Positions 1 through 10,562 of a stretch of 64,000 nt of DNA are shown here, piece after piece. Source of the DNA: Bacteroidales bacterium (GTDB lineage: Bacteria > Bacteroidota > Bacteroidia > Bacteroidales > F082); the NCBI GenBank assembly GCA_030683155.1, contig JAUXMV010000023.1:41994-105993 (forward strand). The letters run 5' to 3'. Positions within the stretch are counted from its first letter, which is position 1. The number at the start of each line of letters is the position of its first letter. A model generated the notes under the pieces. The model worked only from the letters and a program-made list of their open reading frames with translations. It was not told the DNA's origin and made no database searches. Both the position numbers and the translations under genes were made by a program.

Positions 1-2
1 CA

Positions 3-62
3 CAGCATTTTGTAAATGAAATTGCTTATCGCTTAGTTTATAGCAATATAGCCATCTTGTAA
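3..62 (+). CDS. C-terminal tail of an ORF entering from the left edge (partial, QHFVNEIAYRLVYSNIAIL*)
   Basis: Frame 3 is open from the window edge to TAA at 60-62; only about 19 codons visible. Confidence 0.25.
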   Translation, partial: QHFVNEIAYRLVYSNIAIL

Positions 63-162
63 AAGGGATAGTTCTTGGTTGTGCATTTCTGTTGAAAATA
101 TTACATGTATTTTTACCGTTCAAACGGAGATATACTAAACACAAATATGATTTTTTGTTAGC

Positions 163-1446
163 ATGAAAAAAATAATTTCAAGGTTCAGAATTTTAATTTT
201 AGTCATACTTTTTTCATTTTCAACAACGAGTGTTTTTGCTGCATATATTCTTATTCCAATGGACAGGGCTCAATCCAATCATTTAAAAGCCTATGGTATA
301 GCCTATTGGATTTTGCAAAGGGATATTGAGATCAGCTGGCTGCTCAACTATCGTGGCGGAAGTTATCTTATTCCGTATCATGAGGCTTTTGAAAAAGAAT
401 GTAAACTTCGAAATGTAAGCTATCAGGTAATTGCAGATGCGCAGGCAAATGCAATTCTTTATGAAATTGGTGATATGGGGAGCAATATGGACGAAATGAA
501 GTTGCAGAAGGTGCCGAAGATAGCCGTGTATTCCCCAAAAAATAAACTTCCCTGGGACGATGCCGTTACGCTCGTTCTGTCATATGCCGAAATTCCTTAT
601 GACATTATTTATGATGACGAAGTGCTTGATGGTGCGCTTCCGCTTTATGATTGGTTGCACCTTCATCACGAAGATTTTACCGGACAGTTTGGCAAATTCT
701 GGGCGCGTTACCGTCACTTTCCATGGTATCAGGATGATGTAAGAACACAGGAGGCTACTGCAGCAAGACACGGTTTTCAAAAGGTTTCTCAATTGAAACT
801 GGCTGTTGTAAATAAGATAAGGGAGTTCGTCGCTGGTGGAGGATATATGTTTGCAATGTGTTCTGCAACTGATAGTTATGACGTGGCTTTGGCAGCTGAA
901 GGACTTGATATCTGTGATGTAATGTTTGATGGAGACCCAATTAGACCAGGTGATCCTGAAAGACTGAACTACCACAATTGTTTTGCTTTTACAGATTTCT
1001 CGGTTGTAACCAATCCAACCGAATATGAAATCTCAAATATTGATGTCACAAATTACAGGTCGCGAAGCATCAACCAAAGCAACGACTTTTTTACATTATT
1101 CGATTTTTCGGCAAAATGGGATCCTGTTCCCACCATGCTGACACAGAATCACGAAAAGGTTTTAAAAGGATTTATGGGTCAGACAACAGCTTTCAACAAA
1201 GATTTTGTTAAGTCAGAAGTAATTGTTTTGGGGGACAACAAATCCTTTCATGAAGACCGATACATTCACGGAACATTCGGAAACGGTTTCTGGACTTTTT
1301 ACGGAGGCCATGACCCTGAGGATTATCAGCATTTGGTTGGCGACCCTCCAACAGAACTGGATATGTATCCAAATTCGCCTGGTTACAGACTTATTTTAAA
1401 CAATGTTTTGTTTCCGGCTGCAAAGAAAAAGAAGCAGAAAACTTAG
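163..1446 (+). CDS. Secreted conserved Bacteroidota protein; GATase1/ThuA-like elbow (GGGYMFAMCSATDS); a family often named asparagine synthetase B
   Basis: 427 aa ORF with N-terminal signal peptide (MKKIISRFRILILVILFSFSTTSVFA) followed by AYILIPMDRAQSNHLKAYG. Confidence 0.7.
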   Translation: MKKIISRFRILILVILFSFSTTSVFAAYILIPMDRAQSNHLKAYGIAYWILQRDIEISWLLNYRGGSYLIPYHEAFEKECKLRNVSYQVIADAQANAILYEIGDMGSNMDEMKLQKVPKIAVYSPKNKLPWDDAVTLVLSYAEIPYDIIYDDEVLDGALPLYDWLHLHHEDFTGQFGKFWARYRHFPWYQDDVRTQEATAARHGFQKVSQLKLAVVNKIREFVAGGGYMFAMCSATDSYDVALAAEGLDICDVMFDGDPIRPGDPERLNYHNCFAFTDFSVVTNPTEYEISNIDVTNYRSRSINQSNDFFTLFDFSAKWDPVPTMLTQNHEKVLKGFMGQTTAFNKDFVKSEVIVLGDNKSFHEDRYIHGTFGNGFWTFYGGHDPEDYQHLVGDPPTELDMYPNSPGYRLILNNVLFPAAKKKKQKT

Positions 1447-1459
1447 TATTTCTAAACTG

Positions 1460-1978
1460 CTACCTTCTTCTTATCCAGGTTTCATAGCGATAACTGAAAT
1501 CAACACTGCTGTCGTCCTGTATGATTTCTTTTTCGATTAATTCCCATTCAGAAAAATTAATTTCAGAGAAAAAAGTATCTGCGTCAAAGTCTTTTTCTAC
1601 AATGGTGAGATACAATTTATCAGCAATGGGTAAAAATTGTTCATACACCTGCCCGCCGCCGATGATAAAGACTTCAGTTTCATTTTCAATTTTTTTCAGC
1701 GCATCTTCAATTGAATAAGCTGTTTCGCAGCCGCCGCCAAAACAGTCTGTTAGTTTATCTGAAAGGACAATATTTCTCCTTTTTGGCAAAGGCCCGGAGG
1801 GGAGTGAAAACAGCGTTCTTTTTCCCATAATCACTGAATGGCCGGCTGTCAGGCGCTTAAAACGTTTTAAGTCGTTTGAGATATGCCATAGCAGTTGATT
1901 GTCTTTGCCGATCGCATTGTTTTGCGCGATGGCAACAATGATTGAGAGAATGGGACCTGTTTTTTTTATTTCATGCAT
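1460..1978 (-). CDS. folA: Dihydrofolate reductase
   Basis: SIIVAIAQNNAIGKDNQLLWHISNDLKRFKRLTAGHSVIMGKRT ... VFIIGGGQVYEQFLP are DHFR hallmarks. Confidence 0.97.
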   Translation of the reverse strand: MHEIKKTGPILSIIVAIAQNNAIGKDNQLLWHISNDLKRFKRLTAGHSVIMGKRTLFSLPSGPLPKRRNIVLSDKLTDCFGGGCETAYSIEDALKKIENETEVFIIGGGQVYEQFLPIADKLYLTIVEKDFDADTFFSEINFSEWELIEKEIIQDDSSVDFSYRYETWIRRR

Positions 1979-1988
1979 AAATAGTCAT

Positions 1989-2813
1989 TTAAATGGCAAT
2001 TTCTCCTTTAATGTGTGGATGAGGATCATAGCTTTCCAAAGAAAAATCATTTATTGAAAACCCAAAAATATCTTTAACATCCGGGTTGATATTCATTTTT
2101 GGTAAAGCCCTTGTATCGCGCGAAATCTGCAGTTTCGCCTGATCAAGATGATTGAGATAAATATGTGCATCGCCAAGTGTAAGTATAAATTCACTTGCTA
2201 TAAGACCTGTAACCTGCGCTACCATCATGGTTAGCAGGGCGTAGGAAGCGATGTTAAATGGAACGCCAAGAAAAATATCTGCACTGCGTTGATACATCTG
2301 ACATGAAAGCTTCCCGCCTGCAACATAAAACTGAAACCATGCATGGCAGGGTGGAAGGGCTGCTTTTCCGAGTGCAACGTTTTCTGAAAAACTCTTTCCT
2401 GGTATCGGCAAAACTGATGGATTCCAGGCAGCAACAATATGTCGGCGGCTATCAGGGTTGTTGCGGATGTTTTGAATCACTTCACTTATCTGATCGATGC
2501 CTTCGTTGTTCCAGTTGCGCCATTGCGCCCCATAAACCGGCCCAAGATCACCATTTTCATCGGCCCATTCGTTCCAGATTGAAACTTTGTTTTCTTTCAA
2601 ATAGCCAATATTTGTATCGCCTTGAAGAAACCAAAGCAGTTCGTGAATGATCGACCTGAGGTGAAGTTTTTTTGTGGTCAGCAACGGAAAACCATCTTCA
2701 AGATCAAAACGCATTTGATGCCCGAAAACACTCAGGGTGCCAGTACCGGTTCTATCCTCCTTTTTTTCACCTTTTTCAAGTACGACCTTTATTAGTTCAA
2801 GATATTGACGCAT
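1989..2813 (-). CDS. thyA: Thymidylate synthase
   Basis: [56 protein letters not shown]. Confidence 0.98.
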   Translation of the reverse strand: MRQYLELIKVVLEKGEKKEDRTGTGTLSVFGHQMRFDLEDGFPLLTTKKLHLRSIIHELLWFLQGDTNIGYLKENKVSIWNEWADENGDLGPVYGAQWRNWNNEGIDQISEVIQNIRNNPDSRRHIVAAWNPSVLPIPGKSFSENVALGKAALPPCHAWFQFYVAGGKLSCQMYQRSADIFLGVPFNIASYALLTMMVAQVTGLIASEFILTLGDAHIYLNHLDQAKLQISRDTRALPKMNINPDVKDIFGFSINDFSLESYDPHPHIKGEIAI

Positions 2814-2909
2814 GAGTCATTGTTTTAGTATATCTAAATCAGTGTTTTAGATGTTTGACAATTTCATTTAATGTTAAATTTCGTGTTTGCCTTAATTCGG
2901 TTAGACACA

Positions 2910-4421
2910 TCAACCAATGAGCATCCCAACAATCGTTGCAGATAACAAAGATGCCAGTGTGCCTCCAAGAAGTGCTCTCAATCCATATTTAGAAAGCAGA
3001 ACCCTTTGATTTGGGGCAAGAGAGCCGATGCCTCCTATTTGTATGCCGATAGATGCAAAATTTGCAAATCCACAAAGCATATAGGTAGCCATAATAATTG
3101 ATTTAGGATCAGCAAAGGCATTGGCAAGTTTGAGTTCTGAAAGACTCAGGTATCCAATGAATTCAGTCAAAATTATTTTTTCGCCCAAAAGTCTTCCCAG
3201 CAGTGTGATGTCATTGAGATTTACACCGATCAGCCACATCAGCGGTGAAAACAGATAGCCAAGCATAAATTGAAGCGAAAGTTCATTATAGCGTCCATTG
3301 CTGAAGCTACTAATACGATCATTCAACCCGAAAAAATCACCTATATAAATCGTGATGTAGTTGAACATGGCAATAAAAGCAATAAAAACAAGCAACATCG
3401 CAGCTACATTTACAGCAAGTTTCAACCCTTCGGAAGTGCCATTGGAAACTGCATCCAACACATTGCTTCCAATCTGATCTTTACTAATGTCCATGGTTTT
3501 ATCAATAGGCTCAGTTTGAGGAACTAAAATTTTGGCAATCACGATTGCGCCAGGGGCAGCCATGACCGAGGCTGTCAGTAGATGCTTCGCAAACATCAGT
3601 CGCTGAACAGGGTCGTCTCCGCCAAGGAAACTGATATATACCGCCAAAACACCACCTGCAAGTGTTGCCATGCCTCCAAGCATTACAAGCAATATTTCAG
3701 ATTTGTTCATTTTTGGCAAATAAGCTTTAATCATCAAAGGCGATTCAGTTTGGCCAAGAAATATATTACCTGCCACCGACAGACTTTCAGCGCCAGTAAG
3801 ACGCATCAGGCGCGTCATTGCCCAAGCCATCGCCTTCACAACTTTTTGAATGATGCCCAGATAAAACAACAAGCTTGTTAAGGCCGAGAAAAATATGATC
3901 GTTGGCAAAATTTGAACAGCAAAATTCTGAAGTGCCGACTCAATAATATTACTCGAAAAACTCTTGAAAAGGAATTCAGTGCCAGCTTTCGTGAAATCAA
4001 GAACCAAAACAAACAACTTTCCGACGAATTCAAAAAATGCCTGAATGAAAGGCACATACAAGACTCCAACAGCCAAAGAAAGTTGTAATCCAAGTCCTGT
4101 TAACACAACCCTCCAGTTGACGGCTTTTCTGTCAGTACTGAATGCAAAAGCAATTAAAATTAAGGCGAGCATACCTAATAAACCACGCAGGATGGTAATG
4201 AAGTTAAACTCTGAACGTCGATCCATTGCTAAAAGATGGCTTTTATCATCAGCCGAAGTTTGAGAAACATCTGGGGTTGTGATCCACATGGTATCAGCAA
4301 TGCTTTGTTCAATGGTATCGCCAGGATTTGTGAAATCAGCAAGATTGTCTTGTGCGTTCAAATGCATTGCTGTCAGAATAATGAATGCAATGAACAGAAA
4401 AGTTCTTGATAAAGATGTCAT
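2910..4421 (-). CDS. NupC/CNT-family concentrative nucleoside transporter
   Basis: AGNIFLGQTESPLMIKAYLPKMNKSEILLVMLGGMATLAGGVLAVY and CGFANFASIGIQIGGIG motifs; multi-TM. Confidence 0.93.
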   Translation of the reverse strand: MTSLSRTFLFIAFIILTAMHLNAQDNLADFTNPGDTIEQSIADTMWITTPDVSQTSADDKSHLLAMDRRSEFNFITILRGLLGMLALILIAFAFSTDRKAVNWRVVLTGLGLQLSLAVGVLYVPFIQAFFEFVGKLFVLVLDFTKAGTEFLFKSFSSNIIESALQNFAVQILPTIIFFSALTSLLFYLGIIQKVVKAMAWAMTRLMRLTGAESLSVAGNIFLGQTESPLMIKAYLPKMNKSEILLVMLGGMATLAGGVLAVYISFLGGDDPVQRLMFAKHLLTASVMAAPGAIVIAKILVPQTEPIDKTMDISKDQIGSNVLDAVSNGTSEGLKLAVNVAAMLLVFIAFIAMFNYITIYIGDFFGLNDRISSFSNGRYNELSLQFMLGYLFSPLMWLIGVNLNDITLLGRLLGEKIILTEFIGYLSLSELKLANAFADPKSIIMATYMLCGFANFASIGIQIGGIGSLAPNQRVLLSKYGLRALLGGTLASLLSATIVGMLIG

Positions 4422-4471
4422 AGTTATTTTTTTGGAGAATGTTAAAATGCAATTTTTAATTAAGGAAGTAA

Positions 4472-5053
4472 TTATTTGCGCTTTCTTTTTTGGATTTCAT
4501 CCCGAATAAGGGAGGCCCGCTCATATTCTTCATTTTCTACTGCTGTTTTCAGCATTTCTTCGAGTTCACTTGTAAGGTAAGCACTCATTTCATTTTCTTC
4601 TTCTTCAGATGCACCTTCATCAATATTATCTTCTTCCGAATCATTTTCCATAATAATTCCAGCCTCTGAAAGAATCTTTTCATAAGTATAAACCGGACAT
4701 TTGAATCGAATAGCCAATGCAACGGCATCTGAAGTTCTGGCATCAATTTCACTGATCATTCCTTCTTTATCACAGATCAACAATGCGTGAAAAACACCTT
4801 CTTTAAACTTGTGAATGATAACCTCAGTCAATTCAATGCCGTAAAAATCAGCAAAGTTTTTCATCAGGTCGTGCGTCATGGGTCGTGCAGGCTGCATTTT
4901 TTCGAGACCAAGTGCGATTGACTGTGCTTCGAAACCCCCGATGATTATTGGCAGTCTTCTGGCTCCGTTAACCTCTCCAAGAATCAACGCATACGCACCA
5001 CTTTGTGAGTGACTGTAAGACATTCCTGTGATTTCCAGTAAAATTTTGTCCAT
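4472..5053 (-). CDS. DUF151/bifunctional nuclease family protein with C-terminal UvrB/UvrC (UVR) motif
   Basis: LPIIIGGFEAQSIALGLEKMQPARPMTHDLM ... SDAVALAIRFKCPVYTYEKIL; C-terminal LEEMLKTAVENEEYERASLIRDEIQKRK. Confidence 0.93.
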   Translation of the reverse strand: MDKILLEITGMSYSHSQSGAYALILGEVNGARRLPIIIGGFEAQSIALGLEKMQPARPMTHDLMKNFADFYGIELTEVIIHKFKEGVFHALLICDKEGMISEIDARTSDAVALAIRFKCPVYTYEKILSEAGIIMENDSEEDNIDEGASEEEENEMSAYLTSELEEMLKTAVENEEYERASLIRDEIQKRKRK

Positions 5054-5177
5054 AATAGTTTAGCAACTTTTGAAGTTATAAAAGTAGAAAGAAAATTCAC
5101 AGGATTGGCAATGTGCAACAAAAACATACCCGTTTTTTATCAACATTTCAATCTTTTAATTTGGACAAAAATATTCC

Positions 5178-5208
5178 TTTGTTTCGAAAAATTAAGTCAT
5201 TATTTTTG
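5178..5208 (+). promoter_or_regulatory. Bacteroidota-type promoter TTTG-N19-TATTTTTG
   Basis: TTTG at 5178-5181, TATTTTTG at 5201-5208, 19-nt spacer; faces hppA about 240 nt downstream. Confidence 0.65.
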
Positions 5209-5232
5209 CGGGCAGACGTTTTAGTGTTTCTG

Positions 5233-5250
5233 ATTGCAATCGATTGCAAT
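5233..5250. promoter_or_regulatory. 18-bp perfect palindrome ATTGCAATCGATTGCAAT, candidate operator
   Basis: Sequence equals its own reverse complement; begins 24 nt after the -7 element of the 5178-5208 promoter. Confidence 0.5.
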
Positions 5251-5446
5251 TTTATCTGTAAGATTAGCAATGAATTGTATGAAAGAAAGGGTGTTTTTTA
5301 AGTTGAACTTTTGAATATGAATTTCTTTTGAATGCTCGTTTTAAGTAACTATATGGACGAATTTGAAATGAGGTACTTATATGCTGAAATTGAAATTGTT
5401 GCTTTGAAATTTATTTTTAGACATAATAACCAATAACTAAAAAAGT

Positions 5447-7741
5447 ATGATGAACTCGATTTTTTGGCTAATTCCCGTATCTTCGGTGATAGCGTTGCTG
5501 TTCGCTTACTATTTCTTCAAAAACATGATGAAGAATAGTGAAGGAACTGATGAAATGAAACGAATTGCGCAATATGTGCGTGAAGGTGCAATGGCATATT
5601 TGACCAGACAATACAAAGTAGTAGGCATTGTTTTTGTCGTGCTGGTTATCTTCCTTACACTGCTTGCATACATGAATGTGCAGAATCCTTTTGTGCCCGT
5701 AGCATTTCTTACTGGAGGTTTTTTCTCCGGGCTTTGCGGATATTTAGGAATGAAAACAGCCACTTATGCTTCCGCAAGAACAGCTCATGGAGCATCGCAA
5801 TCATTAAATAAGGGTCTTCAGATTGCCTTTCGCAGTGGTGCAGTAATGGGTTTGGTTGTGGTTGGTTTTGCATTGCTCGATATTGCGGCATGGTATTATG
5901 CACTCACCGAATGGATTTATACACCTGAGAACATGAAAAATGGTCTCACCTGGATGGGACTAACTTTTGTACATCCGGAAACGACAGATCATCTAAAGAT
6001 GGTTGAAATTACAGCTACGATGCTAACCTTTGGTATGGGAGCTTCTACACAGGCGCTTTTTGCACGTGTTGGCGGAGGTATTTATACCAAAGCTGCTGAT
6101 GTTGGAGCCGACCTTGTAGGAAAAGTTGAAGCTGGAATTCCTGAAGATGATCCGCGCAATCCTGCAACTATTGCTGATAATGTTGGCGATAATGTTGGTG
6201 ACGTCGCCGGTATGGGAGCCGATCTTTATGAATCATATGCAGGCTCAATTCTTGCTACTGCCGCTTTAGGCGCTGCACTGCCTATTATTTCGGGTGGCGA
6301 GCAGGAAAAATATGTTATAGCACCTATGATTGTGGCTGCTGTTGGTATTCTGATCTCAATTTTAGGTATCTTTTTTGTCAGGGCAAAAGAGTCTGCTACG
6401 CAAAAGAACTTGCTGAATGCCTTGTTACTTGGTACAGGAGGTGCATCTTTTCTAATCCTTGCTGTTGTAGCTGTTTTGGCATTCATGGGCTGGATTTCAT
6501 GGGGGATTTTCGGTTCAGTTGTGGCCGGTCTTGTGGCTGGTGTAATTATTGGACAAGGAACCGAGTATTTTACCTCAGATGAATATAAACCTACAAAAGG
6601 AATTGCACGTCAGGCAACTCAAGGTCCTGCTACCACTATTATCGATGGAATTGCTGTTGGGATGTTCTCAACCTGGATTCCTGTAACGACGATTGTTTTA
6701 GGTATTTTGGCAGCCTTTGGTTTTGCAGGTGGATTCGATGATTTCGCTATGGGCGTCTACGGCATTGGTTTTGCTGCCGTTGGAATGCTTTCTACTTTAG
6801 GTATAACTTTAGCAACTGATGCTTTCGGTCCAATTGCAGACAACGCAGGTGGAAATGCTGAAATGGCACATTTGCCAAAAGAAGTTCGTGAACGTACCGA
6901 TGCCCTTGATATGTTGGGCAACACAACTGCTGCTACAGGAAAAGGTTTTGCAATCGGTTCTGCTGCACTTACTGCAATGGCACTTTTAGCTGCTTATATT
7001 GAAGAAATCAGACTCTGGATTGGCAAACTTGCTGAGGATACTGATGGTATAAGACAAGTTGGCAATGTAATATTCTATACAGCCAAAACTGTAATGATTC
7101 CTGTTGCAGAACAGGGCGAAAAGGTTGTAATGCTTACTGCCGCTACAATTGGTGATTTCACAGACGCTTATGATCTGACGATTTTCAATCCACTCCTTCT
7201 TAGTGGGATTTTCCTTGGTGCCATGATGGCTTTCGTTTTTTCTGCAATGACAATGAAAGCTGTTGGACGTGCTGCAGGGGCTATGGTGGATGAGGTAAGA
7301 CGTCAGTTCAGAGAAATTCCGGGAATCATGGAAGGAACTGCAACGCCCGAATATGCAAAATGTGTTGCTATTTCAACTAAAGGTGCGCAACGTGAAATGC
7401 TTGTACCATCCTTACTTGCTATTGTTGTTCCTATCGTAATCGGAGTAGTTTTTGGCGTTGCTGGTGTAATCGGATTGCTGGTTGGTGGACTAACAACTGG
7501 TTTCACACTTGCTTCGATGCTTAATAATTCTGGTGGCGCCTGGGATAATGCAAAGAAATTTGTTGAAAAAGGCAATTACGGTGGAAAAGGTAGTGATACC
7601 CACAAAGCGAGTGTTGTTGGAGACACAGTTGGCGATCCTTTTAAAGATACCAGCGGCCCATCCCTCAATATTCTTATCAAACTTATGACAATGGTTTCGG
7701 TTGTTATGGCAGGTCTTACTGTTTCAGCAAGTCTGTTTTAG
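5447..7741 (+). CDS. hppA: Membrane-bound ion-translocating pyrophosphatase (K+-dependent type by [10 protein letters not shown] signature)
   Basis: [87 protein letters not shown]. Confidence 0.98.
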   Translation: MMNSIFWLIPVSSVIALLFAYYFFKNMMKNSEGTDEMKRIAQYVREGAMAYLTRQYKVVGIVFVVLVIFLTLLAYMNVQNPFVPVAFLTGGFFSGLCGYLGMKTATYASARTAHGASQSLNKGLQIAFRSGAVMGLVVVGFALLDIAAWYYALTEWIYTPENMKNGLTWMGLTFVHPETTDHLKMVEITATMLTFGMGASTQALFARVGGGIYTKAADVGADLVGKVEAGIPEDDPRNPATIADNVGDNVGDVAGMGADLYESYAGSILATAALGAALPIISGGEQEKYVIAPMIVAAVGILISILGIFFVRAKESATQKNLLNALLLGTGGASFLILAVVAVLAFMGWISWGIFGSVVAGLVAGVIIGQGTEYFTSDEYKPTKGIARQATQGPATTIIDGIAVGMFSTWIPVTTIVLGILAAFGFAGGFDDFAMGVYGIGFAAVGMLSTLGITLATDAFGPIADNAGGNAEMAHLPKEVRERTDALDMLGNTTAATGKGFAIGSAALTAMALLAAYIEEIRLWIGKLAEDTDGIRQVGNVIFYTAKTVMIPVAEQGEKVVMLTAATIGDFTDAYDLTIFNPLLLSGIFLGAMMAFVFSAMTMKAVGRAAGAMVDEVRRQFREIPGIMEGTATPEYAKCVAISTKGAQREMLVPSLLAIVVPIVIGVVFGVAGVIGLLVGGLTTGFTLASMLNNSGGAWDNAKKFVEKGNYGGKGSDTHKASVVGDTVGDPFKDTSGPSLNILIKLMTMVSVVMAGLTVSASLF

Positions 7742-7763
7742 ACAAGAAATGTTTTAAATAATT

Positions 7764-7798
7764 AAAATGTCCGGTATCATTTTGGTGCCGGACATTTT
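7764..7798 (+). terminator. Intrinsic terminator downstream of hppA
   Basis: AAAATGTCCGG-N13-CCGGACATTTT followed by T-run. Confidence 0.85.
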
Positions 7799-7804
7799 TT
7801 TATT

Positions 7805-8467
7805 TCAGGATTTTCCTTCCCACTCATCAAAAAACTGTTGCAGATAACTTACCATATAAAGGTGTCTTTTTTCAGCCCTTCGTTTGCCTTCATCGGTGTT
7901 CATAAGCTCTTTCAGTAGAAGCAGTTTTTCGTAAAAATGATTGATAGTAGGAGATATGCTTGATTTATAATCTTTTCCGTTAGTGTATTTCTCCGGAAGA
8001 ATTTCAGGATTATAAAAAGGTCTTCCTTTATAACCACCATAACTGAAAGCTCTTGCTATACCGATTGCACCAATTGCATCAAGCCTGTCAGCGTCTTGTA
8101 CAATCTGAAACTCGATTGATTTTTCACCTGCGAAATCATAAGAAGCCTTGAAAGACATGTTTCTGACGATATATACAACGGCTTCCACTTTTTCATCATT
8201 TAGTTCGGTTGTCTTTAAAAATGCACGAACTTTTGCTGGCCCGATTTCTTCATCTCCTCCATTGAATTTTGCATCGGCAATATCATGCAGCAAAGCAGAA
8301 AGTTCTACTATCAATCTGTCTGATTCTATCTTTTCGGCCATAGAACATACTGTGGTATAAACCCTCTGAATATGCCACCAGTCATGGCCACTTTCAGCTC
8401 CGGCAAGTTGCTCTTTTACGAAAGCGATTGCATTTGAAATAATTTTTTCGTACTCAAAATTTATCAT
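7805..8467 (-). CDS. HD-domain phosphohydrolase
   Basis: AESGHDWWHIQRVY, LSALLHDIADAKF, IVQDADRLDAIGAIGIARAF. Confidence 0.93.
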   Translation of the reverse strand: MINFEYEKIISNAIAFVKEQLAGAESGHDWWHIQRVYTTVCSMAEKIESDRLIVELSALLHDIADAKFNGGDEEIGPAKVRAFLKTTELNDEKVEAVVYIVRNMSFKASYDFAGEKSIEFQIVQDADRLDAIGAIGIARAFSYGGYKGRPFYNPEILPEKYTNGKDYKSSISPTINHFYEKLLLLKELMNTDEGKRRAEKRHLYMVSYLQQFFDEWEGKS

Positions 8468-8961
8468 TGCTCAAGATAATTTAGGATGGGTGTCAAATCA
8501 ATTCTTTTGTTTCCGTCAACTGAAACAATATTTTTTCTGTTTGTAGGAATGCCATATTGAAGATAACTTCGCCATATATGGTCAATGTACCAATCGGGTT
8601 CGTTTCCCCACCTGTAATCGCTGTTCTTTCTTTTCATGAAAAGGGAATAACTAATCTCGATAAACACATTTTTATCAAAAAGTGCTTGTGTGAGAGGATT
8701 CCAGAAAACCATTAAGCCTTCTACGATAACAATGTCGTTTTCTTTTTTTTCTGCCTCAATGGCATCTCTGAAACGCCTGTGATCAATCGAATCAGGACTT
8801 TCCCAATCAATTCTGTTTTCAATAAGAGGAATTTGTTCGACTGGTTTAACAAAGTCATCCTGACAAAGAATGCTGACTTTCTTATTTTGAAAAAAGTTGC
8901 GCAATTGTCCTGCAAGTGTTGTTTTGCCGGCTGTACTTACACCTCCAATAGCTATAATCAT
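8464..8961 (-). CDS. Uridine kinase-like P-loop kinase
   Basis: IIAIGGVSTAGKTTLAGQLRNFF P-loop, CQDDF, IVIVEGLMVFW; overlaps next gene by 4 nt. Confidence 0.85.
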   Translation of the reverse strand: MIIAIGGVSTAGKTTLAGQLRNFFQNKKVSILCQDDFVKPVEQIPLIENRIDWESPDSIDHRRFRDAIEAEKKENDIVIVEGLMVFWNPLTQALFDKNVFIEISYSLFMKRKNSDYRWGNEPDWYIDHIWRSYLQYGIPTNRKNIVSVDGNKRIDLTPILNYLEQ

Positions 8962-8986
8962 AGAATAACTTGTGTAAGTTCAATGC

Positions 8987-10453
8987 TTATTCTTCATCCG
9001 GATCTGGCACATATTGGTACGCACCTATGTCTGGAGAACTGCTTCTGCTTATACCGTCCAAATCAAAAGGGATGAGGTTTGTTATACTTATTTTTCCCCT
9101 TCCGATTACTGGCGAAAGTGTATCAGGTCTGTAATTGAAAGCAGCATAATTTTTGAATTTTGGATCTTCATTTTTAAAACTGTTTTCAAAGTTGGGCCAA
9201 TTTGCAAGATTTCGCTCAGTTTTAACCAGACAATGGTCAAACAAATAGGTCGTGTCAGCACCACTTACAAGTTCTGATTCAATTTCTTCACTGTTAGAAC
9301 CATAAATAATACTGTTTCCAAATTCAAGATTGAAAGGAACGGGTATTGGTCTGTCGAGTGAGTCTAGTAAAAAATTGTTGTAAAATAAAGAAGGGGTATT
9401 TCGTACAGAATATCCCCAGTTGTTGGCTAATGTTGTATGCATAAACCGATAGGCGCCACCGGCAGTGAGGGCAACACAGTAGTTTCCGCAATTGGCAACC
9501 ACCACATTTTTTGCATCGATGGCAAAAAGTCTTGAATAAATACCTATCCCAGTGTGGTTTTCGATGATTGTATTGCTTATGTTGAGCTGATTGGAAGTTG
9601 CCCTTAAGAATGATTCAGCCTGAATTCCGATGAAACCGTTACGGATTATCGCATAGTCAATCTCATGATTGAAGCCTTGTCGCCCTTCCATCAACCAAAT
9701 ACGATCCCACTGCCCCGGAATATTTCTGTAATCCTTGTCTAAACGATCACCTTGAAATATGACAGGATTTTCAAGACTTCCCCTGACTTTCAAAACGCCG
9801 TCAACGTATGCCCATAAACCAGATTTATCATGAAAATGAATGCGTGCACCTTCTTCGATGATGAGTGTTCCATATGAATCAATAAGCGCATAACCATAAA
9901 TAACATAGGGTTTTTCTGCAGTCCAATATACAGTTTGGTTGCTGTCGGCAATAATTTTAAATTTTGGAAACTTGCCCACCTGACGATCGGCTACAATATA
10001 TATTGCATCTTGTCCCCAGGCTACAAGCTTTACGCGTTGTTCATTTCCGTTTGTAAGAAACACAATGTCATCTTCAACAATGTATGGATTATTTACATTT
10101 TGAGGATCGATAGTGGCCCTGACAAGAACATAAAGACTGTCATTTCCTGCAATCTCAACATCGTTGATGGTTGTTCCGGGAATGCCGTCAACATTCATTC
10201 TGTAAACAGATTGACTGCCTCCCTGAAGCTGAATTGAAGATATTTTAATCCGCTTATTGCTTTTGTTGTATACCATCAATTTGCGCGTGACTGTTCCAAG
10301 GCTTGTAAAAACAGTATCAAAAACAACGGAGTCGCCCGAGAAAGCAAGACTTATTGAGCTGTCGGTGCTGATTATGTCGTCTTTCCGGCAGGAGGAAAAT
10401 ATCAGAAAAACCAATAAGGGAAAGGCCCAGAAAAAATGTTTGTAATGTTTCAT
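8987..10453 (-). CDS. Lipoprotein with right-handed parallel beta-helix region
   Basis: Lipobox FLIFSSC at the N-terminus; repeated N-I-I-x-G and I-I-E-N-H-T-G-I-G type turns. Confidence 0.72.
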   Translation of the reverse strand: MKHYKHFFWAFPLLVFLIFSSCRKDDIISTDSSISLAFSGDSVVFDTVFTSLGTVTRKLMVYNKSNKRIKISSIQLQGGSQSVYRMNVDGIPGTTINDVEIAGNDSLYVLVRATIDPQNVNNPYIVEDDIVFLTNGNEQRVKLVAWGQDAIYIVADRQVGKFPKFKIIADSNQTVYWTAEKPYVIYGYALIDSYGTLIIEEGARIHFHDKSGLWAYVDGVLKVRGSLENPVIFQGDRLDKDYRNIPGQWDRIWLMEGRQGFNHEIDYAIIRNGFIGIQAESFLRATSNQLNISNTIIENHTGIGIYSRLFAIDAKNVVVANCGNYCVALTAGGAYRFMHTTLANNWGYSVRNTPSLFYNNFLLDSLDRPIPVPFNLEFGNSIIYGSNSEEIESELVSGADTTYLFDHCLVKTERNLANWPNFENSFKNEDPKFKNYAAFNYRPDTLSPVIGRGKISITNLIPFDLDGISRSSSPDIGAYQYVPDPDEE

Positions 10454-10562
10454 TAAATTTTTCTACAAAAACCGATTTTAAACGGCAAAGTTAAACAACA
10501 AAAGCATTACGTAAAAGTTTGACATTTATTGTATTTTCGCAACTCTAATCAATATCCGTTAC

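Noticed and set aside
5113-5301. 62-aa ORF in the hppA upstream region
   Set aside because: Starts upstream of the consensus promoter and has no recognisable features; probably non-coding.
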